From: Paenisporosarcina sp050269735
GTDB lineage: Bacteria; Bacillota; Bacilli; Bacillales_A; Planococcaceae
Direction: 5' to 3'
Assembly: GCF_050269735.1 (NCBI RefSeq)
Contig: NZ_JBNNIX010000001.1
Span: forward strand, 62,001-126,000
Length of the DNA: 64,000 nt
Shown: positions 53,367 through 61,496 of the stretch, in pieces
Layout: each line of letters opens with the position of its first letter
How positions within the stretch are numbered: position 1 is the stretch's first letter
The notes under the pieces: model-generated
The model's database searches: none
The model's input: only the letters and a program-made list of their open reading frames with translations
Told to the model about the DNA's origin: nothing
Made by a program: the position numbers and the translations under genes

Positions 53367-54320
53367 TTGAATCAACTTGCGCCAACTGGCGATTTTATTT
53401 ATACATACGCATATACCGGTGACGAAGAATCTTTATGTCATTTGGAAATGAGATTTTTTTTTGAGAAGGATACACAAGCTAAAATACTCAAAAGCTCTAA
53501 AGAAATAAACCCGAGCAGAAGTCCTTTTATGAAGGAACGAATTCAAGTGATTTTTGATGGAGATGAGCTTTCGGATATTTTAAAGCAAGTGGAAGATGTT
53601 AATATGTTGGATTCTACGTTTAAAGTTATTTTTGTCAAAATTAATGATTTGGCTGCAACGGAAAAAGTGGAATACCAACAAAAGCGTGAAATTGAACGGG
53701 AAATTGGCCTGATTATTGAAGGGGAAGCGGATGTTCATAATCCCGATATAACATTTGGTTTAGTGCCATTTGAAGGACGGTGGTATTTTGGGAAATACCT
53801 GAAAAACGAAGCCGTGTGGTTACATCATTTAAAAAAACCGCGTGAATACTCCACTGCCTTAAGTACACGAGTTGCCAGAGCAGTGGCCAATATTGCAGTA
53901 CCGAATCCAGAAGGTGTGAGAGCGATTGATCCTTGTTGTGGAATCGGTACCGTCTTAGTGGAAGCACTGTCAATGGGAATCGACATAGTAGGCCGCGATA
54001 TTAATCCACTGGTCGTTTTAGGATCACGTGAAAACATAGCACATTTCGGTTTATCTGGAGACGTTGACCTTGGGCCGATTGCGGAAGTAACGTCCAACTA
54101 TGATGCCACCATAATTGATATGCCATACAATCTCTACACTCACGCCACTCCAGAAGATCAACTTTCTATTCTCAAGCATGCACGACCTTTTTCAAAGAAA
54201 CTCGTGGTCGTCACGATTGAAACAATTGATCACATGATTGAAGAAGCTGGTTTCCAGATCATCGACCGATGTGTAGCCAAAAAAGGCCTATTTTCCAGAG
54301 AAGTTTTAGTATGTCAGTAG
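53367..54320 (+). CDS. TRM11-like RNA methyltransferase family protein
   Basis: A 317-residue SAM-dependent methyltransferase of the UPF0020/TrmN-like type. A front part (FIYTYAYTGDEESLCHLEMR) and FGKYLKNEAVWLHH precede the Rossmann core. Motif I is AIDPCCGIGTVLVEALSMG, motif II GRDINPLVV, and motif IV IIDMPYNLY, a DMPYN variant of the DPPY/NPPY motif of N2-guanine methyltransferases. The TTG at 53367 has AAAGGATGGG 6 nt upstream. The frame is open to 53265, but that ATG (53271) has no site and lies upstream of the promoter. The substrate is presumably tRNA or rRNA guanine. Confidence 0.83.
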   Translation: MNQLAPTGDFIYTYAYTGDEESLCHLEMRFFFEKDTQAKILKSSKEINPSRSPFMKERIQVIFDGDELSDILKQVEDVNMLDSTFKVIFVKINDLAATEKVEYQQKREIEREIGLIIEGEADVHNPDITFGLVPFEGRWYFGKYLKNEAVWLHHLKKPREYSTALSTRVARAVANIAVPNPEGVRAIDPCCGIGTVLVEALSMGIDIVGRDINPLVVLGSRENIAHFGLSGDVDLGPIAEVTSNYDATIIDMPYNLYTHATPEDQLSILKHARPFSKKLVVVTIETIDHMIEEAGFQIIDRCVAKKGLFSREVLVCQ

Positions 54321-54336
54321 CTGAAAATATGAAAGC

Positions 54337-54370
54337 CTGTCTTCCAAATTAGTGGAGGACAGGTTTTTTA
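54337..54370 (+). terminator. Terminator after the methyltransferase gene
   Basis: The stem CCTGTCTTCC / GGAGGACAGG with one G-T pair is followed by six T residues. Confidence 0.92.
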
Positions 54371-54389
54371 CATTGACGCATCTATATGT

Positions 54390-54407
54390 TCCACATGAGC
54401 CAACAAG
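54390..54407. repeat. Short intergenic repeat, copy 1
   Basis: TTCCACATGAGCCAACAA recurs at 62230-62247 with one change (17 of 18 identical), each 20-70 nt beyond a terminator. Confidence 0.5.
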
Positions 54408-54569
54408 TATGAGAATTATAAAAAGGAAATTAATTTTGGATCAAAAGAAAAAAGTTTCTACAGAAAATGGTTTTCTTCTATATAAATAACTAAAATTTTT
54501 CAAATAACCTCATTCTTAAGAGAAAATAATTGCCTTTGCAGAAACTGTACTAGTAAATGCGAATAACAT

Positions 54570-54710
54570 GTCGCTGATCAGCTACGCTTTCCGCGGACTT
54601 GCGACTGTGTGTTCGAGTGTTGTTTGGCTACTGCGATTACTCTTCGCAGTTTAGTGTAACCAAGAAGGTATTGCCGCGAAGAAACACCAGCCAAAAGATG
54701 CTTTTACAAC
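54570..54710. repeat. GC-rich interspersed intergenic element
   Basis: A GC-richer block inside an AT-rich gap includes GCTACGCTTTCCGCGGACTT and short inverted stretches such as ACTGCG / CGCAGT. The CGCTTTCCGCGG core resembles a repeat common between genes of bacilli. It shares the AAAGCG core with the element at 18954. Boundaries are approximate. Confidence 0.4.
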
Positions 54711-54724
54711 GTCAACCCCGATTT

Positions 54725-54873
54725 TTCCTACGTGCCCTCCGATAATTCCTACGTCAACGCCAATTTTTCCTACGTGCCCATCGATAATTCCTACGTCAAC
54801 TCAATTTTTCCTACGTGCCCTCCGATAGTTCCTACTCAACGTGAATAATTCCTACGTCAACCCCGATTATTAC
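54725..54873. repeat. Seven-unit array with 21-nt period
   Basis: TTCCTAC recurs at 54725, 54746, 54767, 54788, 54808, 54829 and 54849, and a degraded copy follows near 54867. Spacings are 21, 21, 21, 20, 21 and 20 nt. Units alternate between two types (TTCCTACGTGCCC and TTCCTACGTCAAC), making a 41-42-nt double unit. It has the same period as the 38598 array, whose core read on the other strand is TTATTCC/TTGTTCC. The 54321-55087 gap also contains the terminators and repeats listed separately. Confidence 0.8.
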
Positions 54874-54894
54874 AACAAAGCCCAGAAGAATGAC

Positions 54895-54930
54895 CCTCGC
54901 AAAGTAACAGAATCACTTCGCAAGGTTTTT
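54895..54930 (+). terminator. Hairpin with T tract after the 21-nt array
   Basis: CCTCGCAAAGT / ACTTCGCAAGG (two mismatches) is followed by TTTTT. It looks like a terminator although no gene ends just upstream, so it may belong to a transcript crossing the array. Confidence 0.55.
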
Positions 54931-55087
54931 CGTTCAGGTAAATGATAGAGGATTGAAGTTCAAGGATAACTATAACTCTATATCCATATAAATCCATTTA
55001 TAAATGAAATTATTGGTAACAAAAGATGTGAGCTTGCAGGAATTCCGACAGGTAAAATTGAATTAAGTTGAGAAAGGAGAGATTTCT

Positions 55088-55483
55088 ATGTTAGCCGATT
55101 TAAACGAATTGAATGTACTGGCCATTATTATTGGTGGTTTTTTATACATGGTTTATGGAGGTGTTTATTACTCCATTAGACTAGGTGGTGATCAACATCC
55201 TGATAAAAAGCATAATGAAATTGAAGGACCAATGAAGTATATCTTTTCAGGGATAGTAGCGTTCATTAGTTCATTCATCATGGCAATTTTAGTAGAGGCT
55301 ACAGGGGCGGACGGGTTTGGACCCGGGATGCTAGTAGGATTTATGGTAGGGTTCATTATTACCCTGGTGTACGTGAAAAATAGATTGTTTGGACTTATGA
55401 CAAATCAATCGTTGATGATAGCGATTGGCGATCATCTAGTGATTTTCATCTTATTAGGTGCGTTGCACGGATTCATGTCATAG
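55088..55483 (+). CDS. Membrane protein, DUF1761-like, 131 aa
   Basis: A 131-residue integral membrane protein with four helices (about residues 8-28, 50-70, 78-96 and 108-128). The N-terminus LNVLAIIIGGFLYMVYGGVYYSIRLG fits the DUF1761 pattern of an aromatic-rich first helix. No known function. The ATG has AAAGGAG upstream. It is preceded by a repeat-rich gap and stands alone. Confidence 0.65.
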   Translation: MLADLNELNVLAIIIGGFLYMVYGGVYYSIRLGGDQHPDKKHNEIEGPMKYIFSGIVAFISSFIMAILVEATGADGFGPGMLVGFMVGFIITLVYVKNRLFGLMTNQSLMIAIGDHLVIFILLGALHGFMS

Positions 55484-55665
55484 AAAGTCATTAGATATCA
55501 AATAATACAAAAAATTACAAATAAATATAGTCAGATAAGTTAAATAGAGTTATACTAATTGAAAATGAACCAATATTCACTACAACATCATTACAATGGT
55601 AAACATTTTACCTATTGTATTATGTATATACACAAAAAAACATAGTTTTGGGGAGAGAATAAGAC

Positions 55666-56094
55666 ATGAAAAAGTTGTTAGCAATTTTATTTACGGCATC
55701 ATTATTCTTCAGTTTAGGAACAAATGCATCAGCAGAAGAACTTGATTATTCTGTAGTAAATGCACTTGAGCTTATCGAATCCACAAACGAAGCAATCGAT
55801 GTGAAAATTGAAGAAGGTGTGAAAGCTGCAGATGAGCTTCAAGCTCAGTACTTAAATGACGTTCGTAAAACGAAGAGTGCATCTGAATTCCTTCAATTAA
55901 CAAAAACGTATAATGCTAATCTAGATGTGATTATTGATGACGTTTATAACGAAACGTTGAAAATGTCTCAAGAAACGATTGCAATAGCTGCTGAAGCTGG
56001 CGTTCAGGCAGAATGTTCTTGGGTACTGGTACGCTTTGCTCATCGTTTAGTATGGATTGATCCACTTCGTGTAATTGGGATTGGTGGACACTAA
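55666..56094 (+). CDS. Secreted helical protein, 142 aa, unknown
   Basis: The signal peptide (MKKLLAILFTASLFFSLGTN, cleavage likely at ASAEE) is followed by a mainly helical mature part of about 118 residues. One Cys lies near the end (AECSWVLV), in a Trp-containing, hydrophobic C-terminal stretch. Not recognised. The ATG follows GGGGAGAG. It ends at a terminator just upstream of the HD-GYP gene. Secretion into the medium or the spore coat layers is possible. Confidence 0.65.
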   Translation: MKKLLAILFTASLFFSLGTNASAEELDYSVVNALELIESTNEAIDVKIEEGVKAADELQAQYLNDVRKTKSASEFLQLTKTYNANLDVIIDDVYNETLKMSQETIAIAAEAGVQAECSWVLVRFAHRLVWIDPLRVIGIGGH

Positions 56095-56156
56095 AACATC
56101 GCAATTATTATTTTAATAATCCTCTATCGTTTTATTTTAATATTGGTATAATTAGA

Positions 56157-56190
56157 AAAAATGAGTTCTTTCATAGAACTCATTTTTTTT
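56157..56190 (+). terminator. Terminator before the HD-GYP gene
   Basis: The 12-bp stem AAAATGAGTTCT / AGAACTCATTTT with a 5-nt loop is followed by TTTT. Confidence 0.9.
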
Positions 56191-56218
56191 GAGAAGTTTG
56201 TACAGAGGAGAATTCGTT

Positions 56219-57124
56219 ATGGAAGGTTTTAGCATAGGACATAAAGGGTCATTTCTGGAAAAAGTAATATATGATAAAAACGAAATAAGCTTACTGGCTG
56301 ATGGTGATGGAGTTGAAGTGTTGCTTCAAACTATTGAGAAGGATAGATTATTTTACATTTATCCTACTGAAAATGCAGAAGTGATGGAATACTATTTTAT
56401 TTTGTCGGGAAAGATTGTCTGCGAACTTAATGGAGAAAAAGTGATTTTAGGTCCACATGATTCTTTCACAGCTAAAGGAATTACTGAACCGACCCATTTT
56501 ACAGCATTAACAGACGTAACCTTTCTATGGGTAATAACTGAAAAAACTTTTAGCGTCCTTAAAAATGAAATGTCTACGTTCATGGAGATTGTTAAACAAG
56601 TAGAAATCAAAGATCAACATACATATATGCATAGTGATCGAGTCGCCAATTATGCATTGAAAATAGCTAGGAAATTTAAATTAAATGATGAGCAATTAGA
56701 AAATCTTGCAACAGCGTCCTTTTTACACGACATTGGTAAAATACATATTCCTAAAGAAATATTGAATAAGCCGGATAAACTGACGTACGAAGAATTTGAA
56801 GTAATTAAAAAGCATCCAGCTGATGGAGCTGAAATGATTAAAGGAAGCGCTTACGAGGATGTAGCAATCATTATCGAACAGCATCACGAGCGGTTAAATG
56901 GTAGCGGCTATCCAAAGGGATTGAAAGATGACGAGATACTTCTTGAAGCCCGTATTATTGCTGTTAGTGATACATTCGATGCAATGACCGAAGACCGTGC
57001 ATATCGGAAAGCTTTCAGTGCTCAATACGCATTGGATGAATTGAAAAAACTTTCGAACACTCATTATGATAAAGAAGTAGTGGATAAATTTGAACAGGTA
57101 TTAAAAGAGGAAGGCGTTGTTTAA
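56219..57124 (+). CDS. Cupin-HD-GYP domain protein
   Basis: A 301-residue protein. An N-terminal cupin-type beta barrel (about residues 30-120, LSGKIVCELNGEKVILGPHDS) is followed by an HD-GYP phosphohydrolase domain (about 130-300). The HD pair lies at residues 170-171 (FLHDIGKIHIP) and the second motif is HHERLNGSGYPKGL around 226-234, with YDKEVVDKF at the end. HD-GYP domains hydrolyse cyclic di-GMP or related dinucleotides. The cupin may sense a small ligand. I chose ATG 56219 with GAGGAG upstream. Monocistronic, closed by a terminator. Confidence 0.85.
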   Translation: MEGFSIGHKGSFLEKVIYDKNEISLLADGDGVEVLLQTIEKDRLFYIYPTENAEVMEYYFILSGKIVCELNGEKVILGPHDSFTAKGITEPTHFTALTDVTFLWVITEKTFSVLKNEMSTFMEIVKQVEIKDQHTYMHSDRVANYALKIARKFKLNDEQLENLATASFLHDIGKIHIPKEILNKPDKLTYEEFEVIKKHPADGAEMIKGSAYEDVAIIIEQHHERLNGSGYPKGLKDDEILLEARIIAVSDTFDAMTEDRAYRKAFSAQYALDELKKLSNTHYDKEVVDKFEQVLKEEGVV

Positions 57125-57147
57125 TAAACTTAATCTTTTTACCATGC

Positions 57148-57181
57148 AAAAAAGACTTATCACGACGACAAGTCTTTTTTT
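57148..57181. terminator. Bidirectional terminator
   Basis: The stem AAAAAAGACTT / AAGTCTTTTTT with an 11-nt loop lies between the HD-GYP gene (+) and the TetR-type gene (-). Confidence 0.85.
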
Positions 57182-57227
57182 GTTCTTAAAAACATTTTAG
57201 AACATAGGATAACAATTTCCCTCGCAA

Positions 57228-58091
57228 TTAATCCGTTTGATTCTTAACGTAAACCATCAACTGGTTCTGCAACGAAAGCATTTCCTCATCTCCCGCAAGG
57301 TTAGCCAACATTCCTTTTATAACAGGGATTCTAGGTTTGTCTTTTTTTAATTCCTCTGCAATTACATCCAAGGTCACAAGTAAATCTTCATCGACTGTGT
57401 TCGTTCTGCATTCTAAAACTTCTTGAAGAAGGACTTTTTTGGGGGAATTCGAAGCTAAATTTTGCAATAAATTCTTATTTAACATAGGAAGACTTAAATA
57501 AGGTTCTGGCAGTCTTGATAAAAAAGAAGCAACGATATCGTCTATTCGTTCCATAAGAAAAGCAGATAATTGATGCGTATTTAATTGATGGCGATGTGTC
57601 AGGATAATTTCGATATAGCCATGAACAAGTCCTTTTACCATAACAATCAGATCAGCAACGTACGGTTCAATATCTTTCCCATAAGCATCCACAAATGTTT
57701 TATGCAAAATTGTATGATGTTGTATCTGCATCGAAGCTAACAGTTCTGTCATATTCTTGTTCATTGGGTTCGTCTGTTCTCTAATTTGCATCAAGATGAA
57801 ATCGGCATGTCGGTCGATCTCTTCGAATTGAATAATTAATAACTGATGAAATTTTTCTTTAGGAGTCACGTGTTGCATGGCATCAAGTTCTGTAAATCTT
57901 TTAGATATTTCACTGAAAAAGTATTCAAAAATCGAAAGAAGCAATTCATCTTTTGATTTAAATGATAAATAAAAAGAACCTTTTGAGATGCCACAAGCAT
58001 CGGTGATTTCTTGGATGGATGTAGATTCAAATCCTTGAGAGGCGAATAAGTGCAAAGCCTGTTCAATGATTAAATGTTTTTTATTTGTCAT
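57228..58091 (-). CDS. TetR family regulator of the RND pump
   Basis: A 287-residue repressor, longer than the usual 190-200, with a large C-terminal ligand domain. The recognition region is TSIQEITDACGISKGSFYLSFKSKDELLLSIF. It is divergent from the RND efflux gene, with 134 nt between starts. That gap contains a perfect palindrome and a partial one that overlap the pump promoter, so it probably represses both itself and the pump until an exported ligand binds. Confidence 0.87.
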   Translation of the reverse strand: MTNKKHLIIEQALHLFASQGFESTSIQEITDACGISKGSFYLSFKSKDELLLSIFEYFFSEISKRFTELDAMQHVTPKEKFHQLLIIQFEEIDRHADFILMQIREQTNPMNKNMTELLASMQIQHHTILHKTFVDAYGKDIEPYVADLIVMVKGLVHGYIEIILTHRHQLNTHQLSAFLMERIDDIVASFLSRLPEPYLSLPMLNKNLLQNLASNSPKKVLLQEVLECRTNTVDEDLLVTLDVIAEELKKDKPRIPVIKGMLANLAGDEEMLSLQNQLMVYVKNQTD

Positions 58092-58140
58092 ATTTAAGCC
58101 TCTTTTCTGAAAAAAACGATGTAAAATAATAGGTTAATAG

Positions 58141-58195
58141 TTGACCTTTGAATGACCAGTCAGTAATATTATGAGTGATTATGACCAGTTGGTCA
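58141..58195 (+). promoter_or_regulatory. Promoter of the RND pump with two TetR-type operators
   Basis: TTGACC and TAATAT are spaced 17 nt (58141-58146, 58164-58169). A TGACCA-GT half-matching site (TGACCAGTCAGTAA) lies in the spacer. The perfect palindrome TGACCAGTTGGTCA lies just downstream at 58182-58195. Binding there would block transcription. Confidence 0.7.
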
Positions 58196-58225
58196 AATAA
58201 TGTAGGGTGGAAGTGAACAGACACA

Positions 58226-61200
58226 ATGAACCACATCATTAATTTTGTTTTAAAGAACAAGTTTGCAGTATGGTTAATGACCATTGTTATAACGGTGGCT
58301 GGCATAACAGCTGGTTTACAGATGAAACTAGAAACAATACCGGATATCACGGTTCCTGTTGTTACAGCAACAACGATTTATCCAGGAGCGACTCCTGACC
58401 AGGTAGTCAACGAACTATCAGAACCACATGAAAAAGCTGTTCAAAATTTAGAAGGCGTGAAAATGGTTATGTCTTCTTCTTATCAAAATGCTTCTTCCCT
58501 CCAAATTGAGTTTGAATTTGGTACAGATATGAAAGAAGCAGAAGCGGAAGTAGCTGCTGCTCTTAAAAATATTCCACTACCGGCAGGTGCACAAGAGCCT
58601 AAAGTCGCTCGAGTAAGCATCAATGCATTTCCTGTAGCCGCAATTAGTGTATCAAGTGAAAAAGATAACCTAGCGGACCTTACGGAAAATGTAGAAACGA
58701 ACCTCGTTCCTACATTAAAAGGAATTGAAGGAGTCTCTTCCGTTGCGGTTACTGGTCAGCAACTAAATGAAGTCAGTTTTAAGTTTAACCTAGAGAAGTT
58801 GGCTGAATATGGACTGACTGAAGAGATGGTAAAAGGAATGGTAAAAGGCTCTGACGTAACATTTCCTTTAGGTCTTTTCCCGTTTGACGGTACGGAAAAA
58901 TCTGTTGTTGTCGATGGAGATATTACTTCGATTGATGACTTGAAAAAAATTCAAATTCCGGTTGTCGCAACTAGTCCCGATGCAGTCCCATCTAAACCTA
59001 CAATGGTGGAATTGGGCGAAGTGGCAGATATCGAACTTGTTGGTAAAGCAGAATCAATTTCTCGTACGAATGGGAAAGAATCGATCGCTGTACAAGTTGT
59101 AAAATCTCAAGGTGCCAATACGGTAGATGTTGTGAATTTGATGAAAGAAGAAGTGAAGACATTTGAAAAGGACAATGCTGACTTCGAAATCGTCTTTACA
59201 TTTGACCAAGGTGAACCAATTGAAAAATCAGTAGAAACGATGCTGAGTAAGGCATTATTTGGTGCTGGTTTTGCTGTATTGATTATTTTACTATTCCTGA
59301 GAAATATACGTTCAACACTGATTGCGATTATTTCAATCCCTCTATCATTATTAATCGCCGTATTGTTGATTAAACAAATGGACATCACACTGAACATGAT
59401 GACTTTAGGGGCTATGACCGTAGCAATCGGTCGAGTAATTGATGATTCCATAGTTGTTGTAGAAAACATATACCGAAGAATGGCCTCACCAACTGAAAAG
59501 TTAAGAGGGAAAGCCCTTATTCGAGAAGCGACAAAGGAAATGTTTGTACCAATCCTTTCATCAACTCTCGTAACAATTGCTGTGTTTTTACCAATCGGTT
59601 TAGTTGGGGGAATGGTGGGCGAATTATTCTTACCATTCGCATTAACGATTGTCTTTGCGTTACTGGCTTCACTTTTAGTGGCCATTACGCTGGTACCGAT
59701 GTTGTCCCACTCGCTATTTAAAAATGGATTAGGGGACAAACATACACATAATCCTGAAAAGCCAGGTAAAATTGCAGGTATATACCGTTCAATTCTTAAA
59801 TGGACACTTAATCATAAATTAATTACAACTTTATTGGCAGTTGCCCTTTTTGCAGGCAGTCTAGCCTTAGTTCCGTTCGTTGGCACAAGTTTCTTGCCTG
59901 AAGAAGATGAGAAAATGATGTATGTCACCTATACACCTAAACCAGGTGAAACGAAAGAAGATGTAGAAGAGGCAGTTTCTTATGTCGAGGCATTCTTCAT
60001 TGATCGTAAAAATGTGGAAAGTGTTCAAGTATCAATCGGTGGTGAAAATCCGATGATGCCTGGACAAAACAACGGAGCTTTGATGTATGTCATTTATGAA
60101 GATGAAACACCAGAGTTTACTTTAGAAAAAGAACAAGCGATGAAAGAAGTTCAAAAGTTCAAGACGACAGGGGAATGGAAATCACAAGACTTTGCAACAA
60201 GTGGTGGCAGTAATGAAATAAGCTACTTTGTATATGGTAAAGATTTGGAAACGATTGAACCTGTAATCCGTGATATTGAAAAGATTCTAAATGAAGGTAA
60301 AAACATCGCTAACGTAGGATCAACAATTGCAGATTCCTATGAAGAACATACTTTAGTGGCAGACCAAACAAAACTTGCTCAATATGGATTGACGGCCGCT
60401 CAAGTAGGGATGGCACTAAATCCAAATGTGCAGCGCGAAATGTTGACAACAATTGAGCAAGATGGCGAAACATTCGAAGTGTACATTGATACTATGAAAG
60501 AAAAACCAGATTCATTGGAAGAATTATTGAATAAAACTATCCCATCGCCACTTGGAATGGAAGTAGCTATAAAAGATGTTGTAACAGTTACTGACGGCAA
60601 AACGTCTGATACCGTTACGAGAAGAGATGGGCAGATTTATGCGAGTGTGAAAGGTAAAATAACAACCGATGACATTTCTGTTGAATCGAAAATAGTTCAG
60701 AAAAAAGTTGATAAACTCGATCTTCCTGCGAACGTTACTATCGAAACAGCTGGTGTAACAGCGGATATGCAAGAATCGTTCACGCAACTTGGGTTGGCGA
60801 TGCTAGCAGCGATTGCCATTGTCTACTTGATTCTAGTTGTGACATTTGGCGGAGCAATTGCGCCGTTCGCGATATTGTTCTCATTACCGTTTACAATCAG
60901 TGGAGCATTGGTTGCCTTGCTGATCGCTGGAGAAACGATTAGCATTTCCACGATGATTGGGGCGCTTATGCTTATTGGAATCGTAGTAACGAATGCCATT
61001 GTATTAGTCGATCGTGTCATTCATAAAGAAAAAGAAGGTTTGAGTACACGTGATGCTATTTTGGAAGCCGGCGTAACAAGATTACGACCAATCCTGATGA
61101 CAGCAATCGCAACAATCGGAGCATTGATACCATTAGCGATTGGCGCTGAAGGCAGTGGCTTGATTTCCAAAGGCTTGGGTGTCACGGTTATTGGTGGACT

Positions 61201-61294
61201 GACAAGCTCGACGTTATTGACTCTAATCGTAGTACCAGTGGTATATGAATTTTTAGGGAAGTTCCGAAAAAGAAAACTTTCCGAAGAAGAATAA
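58226..61294 (+). CDS. swrC: SwrC-type RND efflux transporter
   Basis: A 1022-residue proton-driven exporter of the HAE-RND/AcrB group. The N-terminus MNHIINFVLKNKFAVWLMTI matches B. subtilis SwrC (YerP), which exports surfactin-like and other hydrophobic compounds. Two sets of helices (about 340-540 and 855-1010) flank the large pore domains. The first proton-relay region is at TMTVAIGRVIDDSIVVVENI (here GAMTVAIGRVIDDSIVVVEN), and the helix-10 region is MIGALMLIGIVVTNAIVLVD. The start ATG has a poor site (GGTGGAAG at 13 nt). A promoter with operator sequences lies just upstream. No outer-membrane or adaptor gene is adjacent, as expected for a Gram-positive cell. Confidence 0.93.
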   Translation: MNHIINFVLKNKFAVWLMTIVITVAGITAGLQMKLETIPDITVPVVTATTIYPGATPDQVVNELSEPHEKAVQNLEGVKMVMSSSYQNASSLQIEFEFGTDMKEAEAEVAAALKNIPLPAGAQEPKVARVSINAFPVAAISVSSEKDNLADLTENVETNLVPTLKGIEGVSSVAVTGQQLNEVSFKFNLEKLAEYGLTEEMVKGMVKGSDVTFPLGLFPFDGTEKSVVVDGDITSIDDLKKIQIPVVATSPDAVPSKPTMVELGEVADIELVGKAESISRTNGKESIAVQVVKSQGANTVDVVNLMKEEVKTFEKDNADFEIVFTFDQGEPIEKSVETMLSKALFGAGFAVLIILLFLRNIRSTLIAIISIPLSLLIAVLLIKQMDITLNMMTLGAMTVAIGRVIDDSIVVVENIYRRMASPTEKLRGKALIREATKEMFVPILSSTLVTIAVFLPIGLVGGMVGELFLPFALTIVFALLASLLVAITLVPMLSHSLFKNGLGDKHTHNPEKPGKIAGIYRSILKWTLNHKLITTLLAVALFAGSLALVPFVGTSFLPEEDEKMMYVTYTPKPGETKEDVEEAVSYVEAFFIDRKNVESVQVSIGGENPMMPGQNNGALMYVIYEDETPEFTLEKEQAMKEVQKFKTTGEWKSQDFATSGGSNEISYFVYGKDLETIEPVIRDIEKILNEGKNIANVGSTIADSYEEHTLVADQTKLAQYGLTAAQVGMALNPNVQREMLTTIEQDGETFEVYIDTMKEKPDSLEELLNKTIPSPLGMEVAIKDVVTVTDGKTSDTVTRRDGQIYASVKGKITTDDISVESKIVQKKVDKLDLPANVTIETAGVTADMQESFTQLGLAMLAAIAIVYLILVVTFGGAIAPFAILFSLPFTISGALVALLIAGETISISTMIGALMLIGIVVTNAIVLVDRVIHKEKEGLSTRDAILEAGVTRLRPILMTAIATIGALIPLAIGAEGSGLISKGLGVTVIGGLTSSTLLTLIVVPVVYEFLGKFRKRKLSEEE

Positions 61295-61309
61295 GAAACA
61301 ATTGTTGAA

Positions 61310-61350
61310 AACGTGCTGAGGATTATTTTATCCTTCAGCACGTTTTTTTA
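61310..61350 (+). terminator. Terminator after the RND gene
   Basis: The stem AACGTGCTGAGGAT / ATCCTTCAGCACGTT (one bulge) has a 6-nt loop and seven T residues. Confidence 0.92.
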
Positions 61351-61406
61351 TTTATCAAGATTATTAAAATGGCTCCGATTAAGTTTACATTTCAGGGTTT
61401 GATTCA

Positions 61407-61424
61407 AACGTTTTTAAAAACGTT
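61407..61424. promoter_or_regulatory. 18-bp perfect palindrome upstream of the CotF-like gene
   Basis: AACGTTTTTAAAAACGTT is perfectly self-complementary and lies 3 nt before the candidate sigma-G -35. A dimeric regulator could bind here. Whether it does is unknown. Confidence 0.4.
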
Positions 61425-61426
61425 GT

Positions 61427-61455
61427 GAATAGCATTTTTGTTTCGATGCAAACTA
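61427..61455 (+). promoter_or_regulatory. Sigma-G-like promoter of the CotF-like gene
   Basis: GAATA and CAAACTA are spaced 17 nt against the sigma-G/F pattern GHATR-N18-CATNMTA. The -35 fits fully and the -10 in six of seven positions. Expression in the forespore would suit a coat-associated protein. Confidence 0.45.
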
Positions 61456-61496
61456 GTTCTGATGCACATTAAATGAAACAAGGAGGAAATTAATAA

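Noticed and set aside
54725..54873. CRISPR array
   Set aside because: The units are 21 nt with no constant repeat plus unique spacer structure, and no cas genes are present.
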